Origin: Hyphomicrobium zavarzinii ATCC 27496
Lineage (GTDB): Bacteria > Pseudomonadota > Alphaproteobacteria > Rhizobiales > Hyphomicrobiaceae
Direction: 5' to 3'
NCBI RefSeq assembly: GCF_000383415.1
Contig: NZ_KB911263.1
Span: 62,001 to 126,000 of the forward strand
Length of the DNA: 64,000 nucleotides
The translations under genes were made by a program, and so were the position numbers. Positions 26,861-35,059 of this stretch are shown piece by piece (positions within the stretch are counted from its first letter, which is position 1; each line of letters begins with the position of its first letter). A model generated the notes under the pieces. That model had not been told where the DNA came from, ran no database searches, and was given only the letters and a program-made list of their open reading frames with translations.

Positions 26861-27121
26861 TCAGGCCGGCGCCTGCCCCGCCTTCGCCAGGGGCTCAAGA
26901 AGGCGATGCATATGCACGATGAAGTAACGCATCGCAGCATTGTCGACCGACTTCTGGGAGGCCGCCCTCCAGGCAACGAGAGCCTCCGCATAATTCGGAA
27001 AAATGCCAACGATATCCAGGCTCTTGAGGTCCCGGAACTCGATCCCTTCGAGGTCCTGCAGCTCACCGCCGAAAACGAGGTGAAGGAGCTGCTTGGGAGC
27101 GGTTTCGAGCTGGACGGTCAT
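26861..27121 (-). CDS. DUF4170 protein
   Basis: An 86-residue protein of the DUF4170 family: LLHLVFGGELQDLEGIEFRD, LDIVGIFPNYAEALVAWRAA and NAAMRYFIVHMHRLLEP cover almost all of it. Function is unknown, but in Rhizobiales this gene regularly stands just upstream of waaA and lpxK, and here it leads the minus-strand lipid A cluster. The ATG at 27121 has AGAGGA seven bases upstream. A longer frame would add 19 residues not typical of the family. Confidence 0.88.
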   Translation of the reverse strand: MTVQLETAPKQLLHLVFGGELQDLEGIEFRDLKSLDIVGIFPNYAEALVAWRAASQKSVDNAAMRYFIVHMHRLLEPLAKAGQAPA

Positions 27122-27503
27122 TCTGGATCCTCTAGATCGACAATTGAGTGCAACTTCTTTTCCTGCCCCATCCCCCAAAAGGGTTCAAGGCTGCGGCAGC
27201 GCCTGCAGGGCCGCGACCTTTTCGCACCTGTTGAAGTAGCGCGGCGCCCAATTCGCCCCTTTTCCGGCAAAAACCGGCGAATGGATCAAATTTTCATGCG
27301 TTGCTAAGCAGTTTCTTTAATCGGATCTCCAATTTGCCGTGCCAATATCTCCCCATGGCCGCACGAGACGGCTGCTCAGAAGTTGACAGGGCAAACGGGG
27401 GAACGGCGCGGAAAAAGGGGGAAACCTTACCGCGCCGAAACCTTTTCTGAGATCCGGGCTTATGCCAGCCCGGCTCCTCGGCAGACCGCCGAGGCCGCGC
27501 GAC
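27122..27503. other. Gap between DUF4170 and the small membrane peptide gene
   Basis: 382 bases with no gene I can support. The half near DUF4170 is its leader and probable promoter. The far end holds two adjacent GC-rich hairpins, CCGGGCT / AGCCCGG (27454-27473) and CCTCGGC / GCCGAGG (27476-27494), just downstream of the small peptide gene. They may end its transcript, though no T-run follows. Confidence 0.5.
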
Positions 27504-27584
27504 TCACAGAAGCGCCCACGGCACCATCAAAACGAGCACCGCGACCACCCATAACGCCACGTTTTCTAGCTTGGGCTCCGTCAT
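27504..27584 (-). CDS. 26-residue single-helix membrane peptide
   Basis: A 27-codon frame (26 residues and TGA) beginning MTEPKLENVALW and continuing as an almost unbroken hydrophobic stretch (VVAVLVLMVPWALL). This is a short polar head and one membrane helix. The start has a near-ideal ribosome site, AGGGAGG, seven bases before the ATG, and tandem hairpins follow the stop. These signals make it a credible gene despite its size. Small peptides of this kind often act as subunits of respiratory or transport complexes, but I cannot name the partner. I do not recognise the sequence. Confidence 0.6.
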   Translation of the reverse strand: MTEPKLENVALWVVAVLVLMVPWALL

Positions 27585-27817
27585 TTCCGCCTCCCTTGCA
27601 AAGAGGGACTGACGACACACCCGAAGATGCTATAGACCCGCGCCCGAGTTTCAAGGCACAAACCGCAAAGCTTCACAGTGAAGTTGCCCAATATGTCGGC
27701 AGACGCTGGCGTGCCGTCAGGCAACGACAAGCCCGTGCGCGGATCGACATTGCCGCCGCGGGTGTCCTTCGCTAGCGTTGACCGCACCACAACCAAACCA
27801 AGAACCGACGGCCCCTG

Positions 27818-29449
27818 ATGAGCGAAAACCCCTACTCCATCGGTCTCGACAAGAACCCCGCCAACTATCAGCCGCTGACTCCGATCGGCCTCCTGGAACG
27901 GGCCGCCGCCGTCTATCCAGAGCACACCGCCATCATCCACGGCTCGAAGCGGGTGTCCTACTCGGAGTTCTACGCGCGCGCCCGCCGCCTTGCGTCCGCC
28001 TTGGTGAGCCGCGGCATCGGCCCCGGCGACACGGTCACCGTGATGCTCTCAAATACGCCGGCCATGCTCGAAGCGCACTATGCCGTGCCGATGACGGGCG
28101 CCGTGCTTCATTGCCTCAATACCCGGCTCGACGCGCCGATCATCGCCTTTCAGCTCGATCACGCGAACTCGAAAATCCTGATCTCCGACCGCGAGTTCTC
28201 GGGATTGATGAACGAGTCGCTCGCGCTCGCGAAAGCGAAACCACTGATCATCGACTACTACGACACCGAATACCCGGACGCGGCAGGCCCCGCGCTCTCC
28301 GATCTCGATTACGAGGCCGTCCTCGCCGGCGGCGATCCGGCCTTTACCTGGCGCACCCCGCCGGACGAATGGGACGCCATCAGCCTCAACTACACGTCAG
28401 GCACCACAGGCAATCCCAAAGGCGTCGTCTACAGCCACCGCGGCGCGGCGCTGATGTGCTACGCCAACACCATCGCCACCGGCATGGGCAAGCATCCCGT
28501 CTATCTGTGGACGCTGCCGATGTTCCATTGCAACGGCTGGTGCTTTCCCTGGTCGCTCTCCGTCGTCGCAGGCACCCACGTCTGCCTGCGCTGGGTGCGA
28601 GCCAAAGCGATGTACGACGCCATCGTCGATCACAAAGTCACGCATCTCTCCGGCGCGCCGATCGTCATGGCGACGCTGCTCAACGCCAAGGACGAAGAGC
28701 GCCGCGAGATCACCCATCGCGTGGCGTTCAACCACGCCGCAGCCCCTCCGCCCGAGAGCGTGATGGCGCGCATGAACGAAGCCGGGTTCGCGCTGACGCA
28801 TCTCTACGGCCTCACCGAAACCTATGGCCCCGCGACGCTCAACGAATGGCATAGCGCCTGGGACGACCTGCCCAAGCCCGCCAAGGACGCGCGCCGCTCG
28901 CGCCAGGGCGTGCGCTATCCTGCCCTCGAAGCCCTCACCGTCATGGATCCGGTGACGATGACGCGCGTTCCCGCCGACGGCGAAACCATCGGCGAGGTCA
29001 TGTTCCGCGGCAACATCGTGATGAAGGGCTACCTGAAGAACCCGGAAGCCACCGCCGAAGCCTTCGAAGGCGGATGGTTTCATTCCGGCGACCTCGGCGT
29101 GCTCCATCCGGACGGCTACATCCAGCTCAAGGACCGCTCCAAGGACATCATCATCTCGGGAGGCGAGAACATCTCGTCGATCGAGGTCGAAGACGTTCTC
29201 TACAAGCACCCCGCAGTCGCGGTCTGCGCGGTGGTCGCGAAGCCCGACGAGAAATGGGGCGAAACACCCTGCGCCTTCGTGGAATTGAAGCCCGGAACGA
29301 GCGCCACCGAGGAGGAATTGATCGCGTGGTGCCGCGAGCGCCTCGCGCACTTCAAGGCGCCCCGGCGTATCGTCTTCATCGACGTGCCGAAAACATCGAC
29401 CGGCAAGGTGCAGAAGTTCAGGCTGCGCGAGCTCGCGAAGGACGCCTGA
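27818..29449 (+). CDS. Acyl-CoA synthetase (AMP-binding)
   Basis: A 543-residue adenylate-forming ligase that activates a carboxylic acid to its CoA thioester. The ATP motif is YTSGTTGNPKGVVYSHRG (about residues 192-209). It also has HLYGLTETYGPATLNEWH (about 328-345), WFHSGDLGVLHPDGYIQLKD (adenylate binding) and the C-terminal catalytic Lys in STGKVQKFRLRE. The N-terminus (NPANYQPLTPIGLLERAAAV) matches medium-chain or methylmercaptopropionyl-CoA ligase-type enzymes (DmdB-like). The exact acid cannot be read from sequence. It stands as a single gene. Confidence 0.88.
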   Translation: MSENPYSIGLDKNPANYQPLTPIGLLERAAAVYPEHTAIIHGSKRVSYSEFYARARRLASALVSRGIGPGDTVTVMLSNTPAMLEAHYAVPMTGAVLHCLNTRLDAPIIAFQLDHANSKILISDREFSGLMNESLALAKAKPLIIDYYDTEYPDAAGPALSDLDYEAVLAGGDPAFTWRTPPDEWDAISLNYTSGTTGNPKGVVYSHRGAALMCYANTIATGMGKHPVYLWTLPMFHCNGWCFPWSLSVVAGTHVCLRWVRAKAMYDAIVDHKVTHLSGAPIVMATLLNAKDEERREITHRVAFNHAAAPPPESVMARMNEAGFALTHLYGLTETYGPATLNEWHSAWDDLPKPAKDARRSRQGVRYPALEALTVMDPVTMTRVPADGETIGEVMFRGNIVMKGYLKNPEATAEAFEGGWFHSGDLGVLHPDGYIQLKDRSKDIIISGGENISSIEVEDVLYKHPAVAVCAVVAKPDEKWGETPCAFVELKPGTSATEEELIAWCRERLAHFKAPRRIVFIDVPKTSTGKVQKFRLRELAKDA

Positions 29450-29704
29450 CGGCAGCCCGCGCTTGCTCCGAGCCCGTTTCGCTCCAAGCCACAAAGCCAC
29501 CGCCAAGCTCTTTCGCGAGCACGTCGCGAGAGCCTGTTTCGCACATACGCGCGACCCGGCAGACGACACACGAGCCCTTCGGCCGTGACGCCGCTTGTGA
29601 GGCGCAGCAATGTGGGAAATTATGAAACGAGGCGATGCCGGGAGATGCGATAGCAGCTGGGAGCCAGCTCCACCGCAGCTCCGCGGAGGATCACCGAGCG
29701 CGCC

Positions 29705-29881
29705 TTAGTGGCGTGTCTCGGCCCCAAGCCTTACGATCTCGTCTTTGAGTTTTAGTTTCTCCTGCTTAAGCCGGCGGATCGTTACGTCGTCCGAAGCAGG
29801 TCTTGCCGTCTCCTCTTCAATCCGACGCTCGAGTTGCCGGTGCTTCTCTGAGAGTTCCTGAAGATGAGCCGAAAGCGCCAT
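29705..29881 (-). CDS. YdcH/DUF465 small coiled-coil protein
   Basis: A 58-residue charged helical protein: HLQELSEKHRQLERRIEEET, then VTIRRLKQEKLKLKDEIVRL. This is the DUF465 (YdcH) family, small proteins of unknown function common in alphaproteobacteria. The ATG at 29881 follows a strong AAGGAGG, so it is chosen over a start 12 codons upstream. A second, related DUF465 gene lies 268 bp away on the other strand. Confidence 0.88.
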   Translation of the reverse strand: MALSAHLQELSEKHRQLERRIEEETARPASDDVTIRRLKQEKLKLKDEIVRLGAETRH

Positions 29882-30149
29882 CCTGACCTCCTTTTCAGAG
29901 TTTGAAGACCGAAGCATTGTTACAGATATGCCACGAATTGTCTATTGGAAGAGCAGTCGTCGCAAATAGGACATTAAACGGCGCGCGCCCGTTAACGCGT
30001 CGCTAAGCATCGGTTTATCCATGTGTTTTATCTCAAACGCATACCGACTTGCTTGCAGAACGCAGCAAATGAGACGATAGTCCCGCCGGACCTGCGCCCT
30101 GCGTTTTCTTTGAGCACCACGCAGATCCGGCTTTCGAACGAGCATCGAC

Positions 30150-30356
30150 ATGCAGCGGCAGAACGACAGGGAGCTTCGAGAAGAGCTTGTTAAGCTCCGC
30201 TCCGAGCACCGCTTGCTGGACGACGAGATCCTCGCTCTCGAAACGGGTGGGGCGGCCGATCAGCTCACCATACGGCGGCTGAAGAAGAAGAAGCTCGCCC
30301 TCAAGGATCAGATCACCAAGATCGAGGACCAGCTGCTTCCGGACATCATCGCCTGA
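30150..30356 (+). CDS. YdcH/DUF465 small coiled-coil protein, second copy
   Basis: A 68-residue helical protein of the same DUF465 family as its divergent neighbour, sharing the TIRRLK-x-x-KL-x-LKD core (LTIRRLKKKKLALKDQITKI). The N-terminal part (DRELREELVKLRSEHRLLDD) is longer and less similar. The two genes probably arose by an old duplication. The function of the family is unknown; a helical dimer or adaptor is likely from the heptad pattern. Confidence 0.85.
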   Translation: MQRQNDRELREELVKLRSEHRLLDDEILALETGGAADQLTIRRLKKKKLALKDQITKIEDQLLPDIIA

Positions 30357-30485
30357 GCGCTGCGGACGCGCGCCCGGGATTGCGCGAGCCTAAGAACGGG
30401 CCTGCCTGGAAACCGATGACGGCCGATCCGCATTCCTGAGCCTGTCGTAGATATATGCGGGGCCAGAGGTGAGGAGAGCTGCGGC

Positions 30486-31508
30486 GTGAGTGCCATGCGT
30501 TCTGCCGGAATAGACCGATGGCTTTACCCAACTGACCGCGGTCTCTACTGCGAGCCCGCCGACGCCTACATCGATCCCGCGAGCCCCGTGCCCCGCGCAC
30601 TCATCACGCACGGGCACAGCGATCACGCCCGTCCCGGACACGGATCAGTCCTCGCCACCGCCGAAACTATCGAAGTCATGAAGGTGCGCCTCGGCGCCGA
30701 GGCGGCCGGACGCTTCGAGGCGACCCCTCTCGGCGCCACGCAATCGCTCGCGGGCGTATCGGTTCGGTTCGTTCCCGCGGGGCACATCCTGGGCTCCGCG
30801 CAGATCGTGCTCGAATGGAATGGACAGCGGGCGGTGATCTCGGGCGACTACAAGCGCAGCGCCGATCCAACCTGCCCGCCGTTCGAACCGATTGCCTGTG
30901 ACGTGTTCGTGACCGAGGCGACGTTCGCGCTGCCGGTCTTTCACCATGAGCCCGCCATCTCAGAAGTCGGCCGCCTGCTCGCCTCTCTCCGCCGCAATCC
31001 AGACCGCACGCATCTGGTCGGCGCCTACGGCCTCGGCAAGTGCCAGCGTGTGATCCGCCTCGCACGCGACGCAGGCTACGACGCGCCGATCTATCTTCAT
31101 GGCGCGCTCATGGGCACGACCGAGCTGTACCAGCGGCTCGGCATTCCGCTCGGCGAAATCCGTGCGGTCGCGGACACACGCCCCGCCGATCTCGCGGGCG
31201 CCCTCGTGCTCTGCCCGCCCTCCGCTCTCGCCGATCGCTGGTCGCGCCGCTTTCCAGATCCCGTGACGGCGTTCGCGTCGGGATGGATGCGGATCAAGGG
31301 TCGCGTGCGCCAGAGCGGCGTGGAGCTTCCGCTCGTCATCTCCGATCATGCGGACTGGCCGGAGCTGATCGAAACCGTGCTCGAAACCGGGGCCGAGGAT
31401 GTCTGGGTGACGCACGGCCGCGAGGACGCCCTCGTCTACGAGCTCGGCCGCCGCGGCCTCAACGCCCGCGCGCTCGCGCTCGTGGGCTTCGAGGACGAGG
31501 GAGACTAG
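30486..31508 (+). CDS. Ligase-associated DNA exonuclease (MBL/beta-CASP fold)
   Basis: A 340-residue nuclease of the MBL fold that occurs with ATP-dependent DNA ligases in a predicted repair set. Metal site THGHSDHARPGHG (about residues 42-54), then VRFVPAGHILGSAQIVLEWN and ISGDYKRSADPTCPPF; VISDHADWPELIE (about 284-296) and VWVTHGRED near the end match the beta-CASP part. The GTG at 30486 has GAGGAG nine bases upstream and is preferred over the ATG nine bases later. It is six bases from the ligase gene, so the two are co-transcribed. Confidence 0.9.
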   Translation: MSAMRSAGIDRWLYPTDRGLYCEPADAYIDPASPVPRALITHGHSDHARPGHGSVLATAETIEVMKVRLGAEAAGRFEATPLGATQSLAGVSVRFVPAGHILGSAQIVLEWNGQRAVISGDYKRSADPTCPPFEPIACDVFVTEATFALPVFHHEPAISEVGRLLASLRRNPDRTHLVGAYGLGKCQRVIRLARDAGYDAPIYLHGALMGTTELYQRLGIPLGEIRAVADTRPADLAGALVLCPPSALADRWSRRFPDPVTAFASGWMRIKGRVRQSGVELPLVISDHADWPELIETVLETGAEDVWVTHGREDALVYELGRRGLNARALALVGFEDEGD

Positions 31509-31514
31509 TCCGGT

Positions 31515-33167
31515 ATGCAGCCCTTCGCGCTTCTCCTCGACACCCTCACCACGACCCCGTCGCGAAAAGGCAAGCTGTCGCTCCTCGTCGATTACTTTCG
31601 CGCGAGCCCCGATCCCGATCGGGGCTTCGCCCTCGCCGCGCTGACCGACGGCCTGTTTCCGCGCCTTCCCCTCCGGCGCAGCCTCGCAGTGCTGCTCGAG
31701 ACGCGCGTCGATCCGGTGCTCTACGCGCTCTCGCGCGACTATGTGGGCGACACGGCCGAAACGGTCGCGCTCATGTGGCCCGAGCCGAAGCTCCGCGGCG
31801 AGCCCCCCCGCTTGAGAGAGGTCGTCGCTGCCTTCGCAAAAGCGCAACCGACCGAGGTGCCCGCCATTCTCGGCGACTTCCTGGATCGCCTCGATGTGCG
31901 CGGCCGCTGGGCGCTTCTGAAACTCATCGGCGGCGCACCGCGCGTCGGCGTCTCGGCACGCCTCGCCAAAACGGCACTCGCCGAGATGAGCGGCCACGAC
32001 GTCTCCGACATTGAGGAGATCTGGCACGCCATTGCGCCGCCCTATACGGATCTGTTCCGCTGGCTCGAAGGCGAAGGGCCCCGGCCTGATGCCGGAGGGA
32101 AACCGGTCTTCCGCCCCCTCATGCTTGCCCACGCCATAGAAGAGCAGGATTGGACGACGTTCGAGCCCGGCGAGTTTGCCGCCGAATGGAAGTGGGATGG
32201 CATCCGCGTCCAAATCGCGGCGCACGGCGGGCACGCGCGCATTTTCTCGCGCACCGGCGACGACATCTCGCGCTCGTTTCCGGAGATCGTCTCCGCCTTC
32301 GAAGGGCTCGACGTGCTACTCGACGGCGAGCTGCTGGTGGCGAGACGCGGTATCGTCGCGCCTTTCAACGATCTGCAGCAGCGCCTCAACCGCAAGGCCG
32401 TCACGGGCCGAATGCTGAAGGATCATCCCGCCCACGTGCGCCTCTACGATCTTCTCATCGACGGGAGCGAGGATCTGCGATCCTTGAGCTTCAGAGAGCG
32501 CAGAGTGCGTCTCGAGGGTTGGTACGAAAGGAAGCGCCCTCCCCTCTCCGACATCAGCCCGCTCGTGCCCTTCGCCACGCGCGAGGAGCTGGACACATTG
32601 TGGGCCGACGCGCGCGACACCGGCATCGAAGGGCTGATGCTCAAGCGCTGGACGAGCCCCTACCTCTCGGGCCGCCCGCGTGGTCACTGGTTCAAATGGA
32701 AGCGCGCGGCGCTCACACTCGACTGCGTTCTGATGTATGCCCAGCGCGGGTCCGGCAAGCGCTCGTCCTACTACTCGGACTACACCTTCGGCGTCTGGCG
32801 CAGCATCGAGGAGCCGCAATCGGAGACGAGCCCGCGTGGAGACGTGTATCCGGGGCACGAGCTCGTTCCGGTCGGCAAGGCGTACTCGGGCTTCACCGAC
32901 GCGGAGCTCACCGAGATCGATCGTTTCGTGCGCAACCACACCACCGAGCAGTTCGGCCCTGTTCGCGCCGTGGAGCCGAGGCTCGTGCTCGAGGTCGCCT
33001 TCGACGCGATCTTCCGCTCGCCCCGTCACAAATCGGGCCTCGCCATGCGCTTTCCGCGCATTCATCGCATCCGGTGGGACAAGCCTGCCCGTGAAGCCGA
33101 TACCATCGAAGCCGCCCGCAACCTCATGGAAACACCCCGGACAGATCAAATTTCCGGCGCCAATTGA
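31515..33167 (+). CDS. ATP-dependent DNA ligase
   Basis: A 550-residue ATP-dependent ligase. The nucleotidyl-transfer Lys226 is in EWKWDGIRVQ; other motifs are RIFSRTGDDISRSFPEI, LLDGELLV, LYDLLID, EGLMLKRWTSPYLSGRPRGH and WFKWKR. An N-terminal all-helical domain (residues 1-200) and a C-terminal OB-fold region complete the bacterial LigB-type layout. It probably acts in repair together with the exonuclease upstream. In other genomes a DEXH helicase and a PdeM-type phosphoesterase complete the set; neither is next to it here. Confidence 0.92.
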   Translation: MQPFALLLDTLTTTPSRKGKLSLLVDYFRASPDPDRGFALAALTDGLFPRLPLRRSLAVLLETRVDPVLYALSRDYVGDTAETVALMWPEPKLRGEPPRLREVVAAFAKAQPTEVPAILGDFLDRLDVRGRWALLKLIGGAPRVGVSARLAKTALAEMSGHDVSDIEEIWHAIAPPYTDLFRWLEGEGPRPDAGGKPVFRPLMLAHAIEEQDWTTFEPGEFAAEWKWDGIRVQIAAHGGHARIFSRTGDDISRSFPEIVSAFEGLDVLLDGELLVARRGIVAPFNDLQQRLNRKAVTGRMLKDHPAHVRLYDLLIDGSEDLRSLSFRERRVRLEGWYERKRPPLSDISPLVPFATREELDTLWADARDTGIEGLMLKRWTSPYLSGRPRGHWFKWKRAALTLDCVLMYAQRGSGKRSSYYSDYTFGVWRSIEEPQSETSPRGDVYPGHELVPVGKAYSGFTDAELTEIDRFVRNHTTEQFGPVRAVEPRLVLEVAFDAIFRSPRHKSGLAMRFPRIHRIRWDKPAREADTIEAARNLMETPRTDQISGAN

Positions 33168-33306
33168 CCGCAGCTCGACGCGCCGGAAGATTTAGGAAAA
33201 ATTAGCAAATAGCTACTGTTAGATGAACAAACTGAAATTCAAAATTAAATCATCAGACATATGATCCTGCGCATTCGCATGAATATTTCAGCGCAGGACC
33301 GCCGCA

Positions 33307-34998
33307 ATGTTGTCGCCGCCTTTCATCCCGAAATCACTGTCCGGCCGCGCAACTGTTGTATGCGGCGCCTGCCTCGTGGCCACGCTCATCGCAGCCACAA
33401 CCAGCATCCTCGTACGCAACCGGCTGATCGAGAGTCTCGACAACTCCGTGGTCCTGACTACCGCAGTCCGTAACCACACCACGCTCGACATGTACCACGA
33501 CGGCCTCCGCGCCATCGTGCTGGCCGCCCTCACCTCGGGAGAGCTCGGAACCTCCGAAAAGGAGATCCGGGCGGAGCTGGACGAGATGAGCACCCATTTC
33601 GTGGAGCTGGTGAACGCGAACAAGGCGCTGCCTCTTTCCGGCACCATCAAGGCCGAGCTGTCCCGCGTCGATGCCCCGCTCGCCAGGTACCTCGAAGAAG
33701 CCAAATCCACCGTGACCGCAGCGTTCGGCGATCGGCCCCGCGCCCTCGCCGCGATGCCCGCCTTCAACGCCCGTTTCGAGGAGCTGGAGCAGTCGCTCGA
33801 AGCCGTCGGTGAAAAGATCGAGCAGGATGCCAAGACCTTGGGCGCGGAGGCCGCGGCCTTCGCCGAGATGACATCGTGGATCACCAACACCGCCGTCGTG
33901 CTCTCCATCGCCGGCGTCCTGATGACGCTCGTCTTCATGATGCGCGGCATCGTGCGACCGCTCGCCGGCCTTGAGCAGGCGATGGTCCGCATGTCGGATG
34001 GGAAGCTCGACACCGTCATTCCGAGCACGGAACGCGCCGACGAGATCGGCAACATGGCACGCACCCTCGGCGTGTTCGCACGCGGCATCGAGGAGAACGA
34101 GCGCATGCGCAAGGAGCGGGTGGAGGCAGAGCAGCGCGCCGCGGAAGCCCGCCGGCTCACCATGCAGCGCCTGGCGCAAGAGTTCGAAAGCTCCGTCGGC
34201 GCCATCATCGAGAAAGTCAGCATCGCGGCCAATTCCCTCGAAGGCACCGCCAAGACGCTCACCCGCTCGGCGGATGCCACCCGCCAGCTCTCGACCATGG
34301 TGGGCACCGCTTCCGAGATCACGTCCGGCAACGTCGGCAGCGTCGCAACGGCCACCGAGCAGCTTTCCACCGCAGTGGGCGAGATCGAGCGACAGATCTC
34401 GCAAAGCGCCGCCGCCGCCCATCAGGCCGTCGAGAAGGCCCACTCCACGAACACATGCGTCACGGCGCTCCTGCAATCCGCCCATCGCATCGGCGACGTC
34501 GTGGGTCTCATCAGCACCATCGCCTCGCAGACGAACCTGCTCGCGCTGAACGCCACCATCGAGGCGGCACGCGCGGGCGAGGCCGGCAAGGGATTTGCCG
34601 TCGTCGCGCAAGAGGTGAAGGCGCTCGCCACCCAGACCGCCAAGGCGACGAACGACATCGCCGTCCAGATCCAGGGCATGCAGGGCGCGACGCAGGAAGC
34701 GGTCAACGCCATCGGCGGCGTGGTGGAGACGATCGGCAAGATCTCGGACATCTCGAACGCCATCTCCGCCGCCGTCGCCGAGCAGGCGACCGCGACCCAG
34801 GACATCAGCAACAACGTCATGGAAGCGGCCAAGGGCACGTCCGAAGTGACGGCCAACATCGTCGAGGTCAACAGCAGCGCCAGCGAGACCGGAACGGCCT
34901 CTGCCGCTGTTCTACACTCCGCGGTGACGCTCTCGAGCGAGAGCAGCGTGCTGAAGGCCGAGGTCGCCCGCTTCCTGAGCACGGTTCGCGCCGCCTAG
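33307..34998 (+). CDS. Methyl-accepting chemotaxis protein
   Basis: A 563-residue transmembrane chemoreceptor. There are membrane helices near residues 17-36 and 192-215 with a helical sensor domain between them. A HAMP domain follows (about 216-270, [19 protein letters not shown]). The signalling hairpin tip is [20 protein letters not shown] (about 399-418), continuing into [20 protein letters not shown]. It relays an unknown periplasmic signal to CheA. No che or flagellar genes are nearby. The 139 bases before it are much more AT-rich than the surroundings. Confidence 0.93.
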   Translation: MLSPPFIPKSLSGRATVVCGACLVATLIAATTSILVRNRLIESLDNSVVLTTAVRNHTTLDMYHDGLRAIVLAALTSGELGTSEKEIRAELDEMSTHFVELVNANKALPLSGTIKAELSRVDAPLARYLEEAKSTVTAAFGDRPRALAAMPAFNARFEELEQSLEAVGEKIEQDAKTLGAEAAAFAEMTSWITNTAVVLSIAGVLMTLVFMMRGIVRPLAGLEQAMVRMSDGKLDTVIPSTERADEIGNMARTLGVFARGIEENERMRKERVEAEQRAAEARRLTMQRLAQEFESSVGAIIEKVSIAANSLEGTAKTLTRSADATRQLSTMVGTASEITSGNVGSVATATEQLSTAVGEIERQISQSAAAAHQAVEKAHSTNTCVTALLQSAHRIGDVVGLISTIASQTNLLALNATIEAARAGEAGKGFAVVAQEVKALATQTAKATNDIAVQIQGMQGATQEAVNAIGGVVETIGKISDISNAISAAVAEQATATQDISNNVMEAAKGTSEVTANIVEVNSSASETGTASAAVLHSAVTLSSESSVLKAEVARFLSTVRAA

Positions 34999-35026
34999 GG
35001 TGGCGCGTGCCGAAACGTGAGAAGCG

Positions 35027-35053
35027 GCAGAGCGGTGTCGTGCACCGCTCTGC
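35027..35053. terminator. 11-bp hairpin between convergent genes
   Basis: GCAGAGCGGTG / CACCGCTCTGC forms a perfect 11-bp stem on a TCGTG loop, between the chemoreceptor stop and the L,D-transpeptidase stop. It probably serves both convergent transcripts, although T-runs are weak on both sides. Confidence 0.55.
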
Positions 35054-35059
35054 GCGGTC

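Noticed and set aside
27121-27141. Cloning-vector polylinker-like stretch (GGATCC next to TCTAGA)
   Set aside because: It resembles a polylinker by chance: it supplies the ribosome site of DUF4170, flanks are normal genome, and no other vector sequence is visible.
29992-30006. CtrA-like site TTAA-N7-CTAA between the DUF465 genes
   Set aside because: Also one mismatch and not distinguishable from chance.
29942-30151. 69-codon minus-strand frame between the DUF465 genes
   Set aside because: No ribosome site, basic random-looking sequence, and it overlaps the start region of the plus-strand gene.
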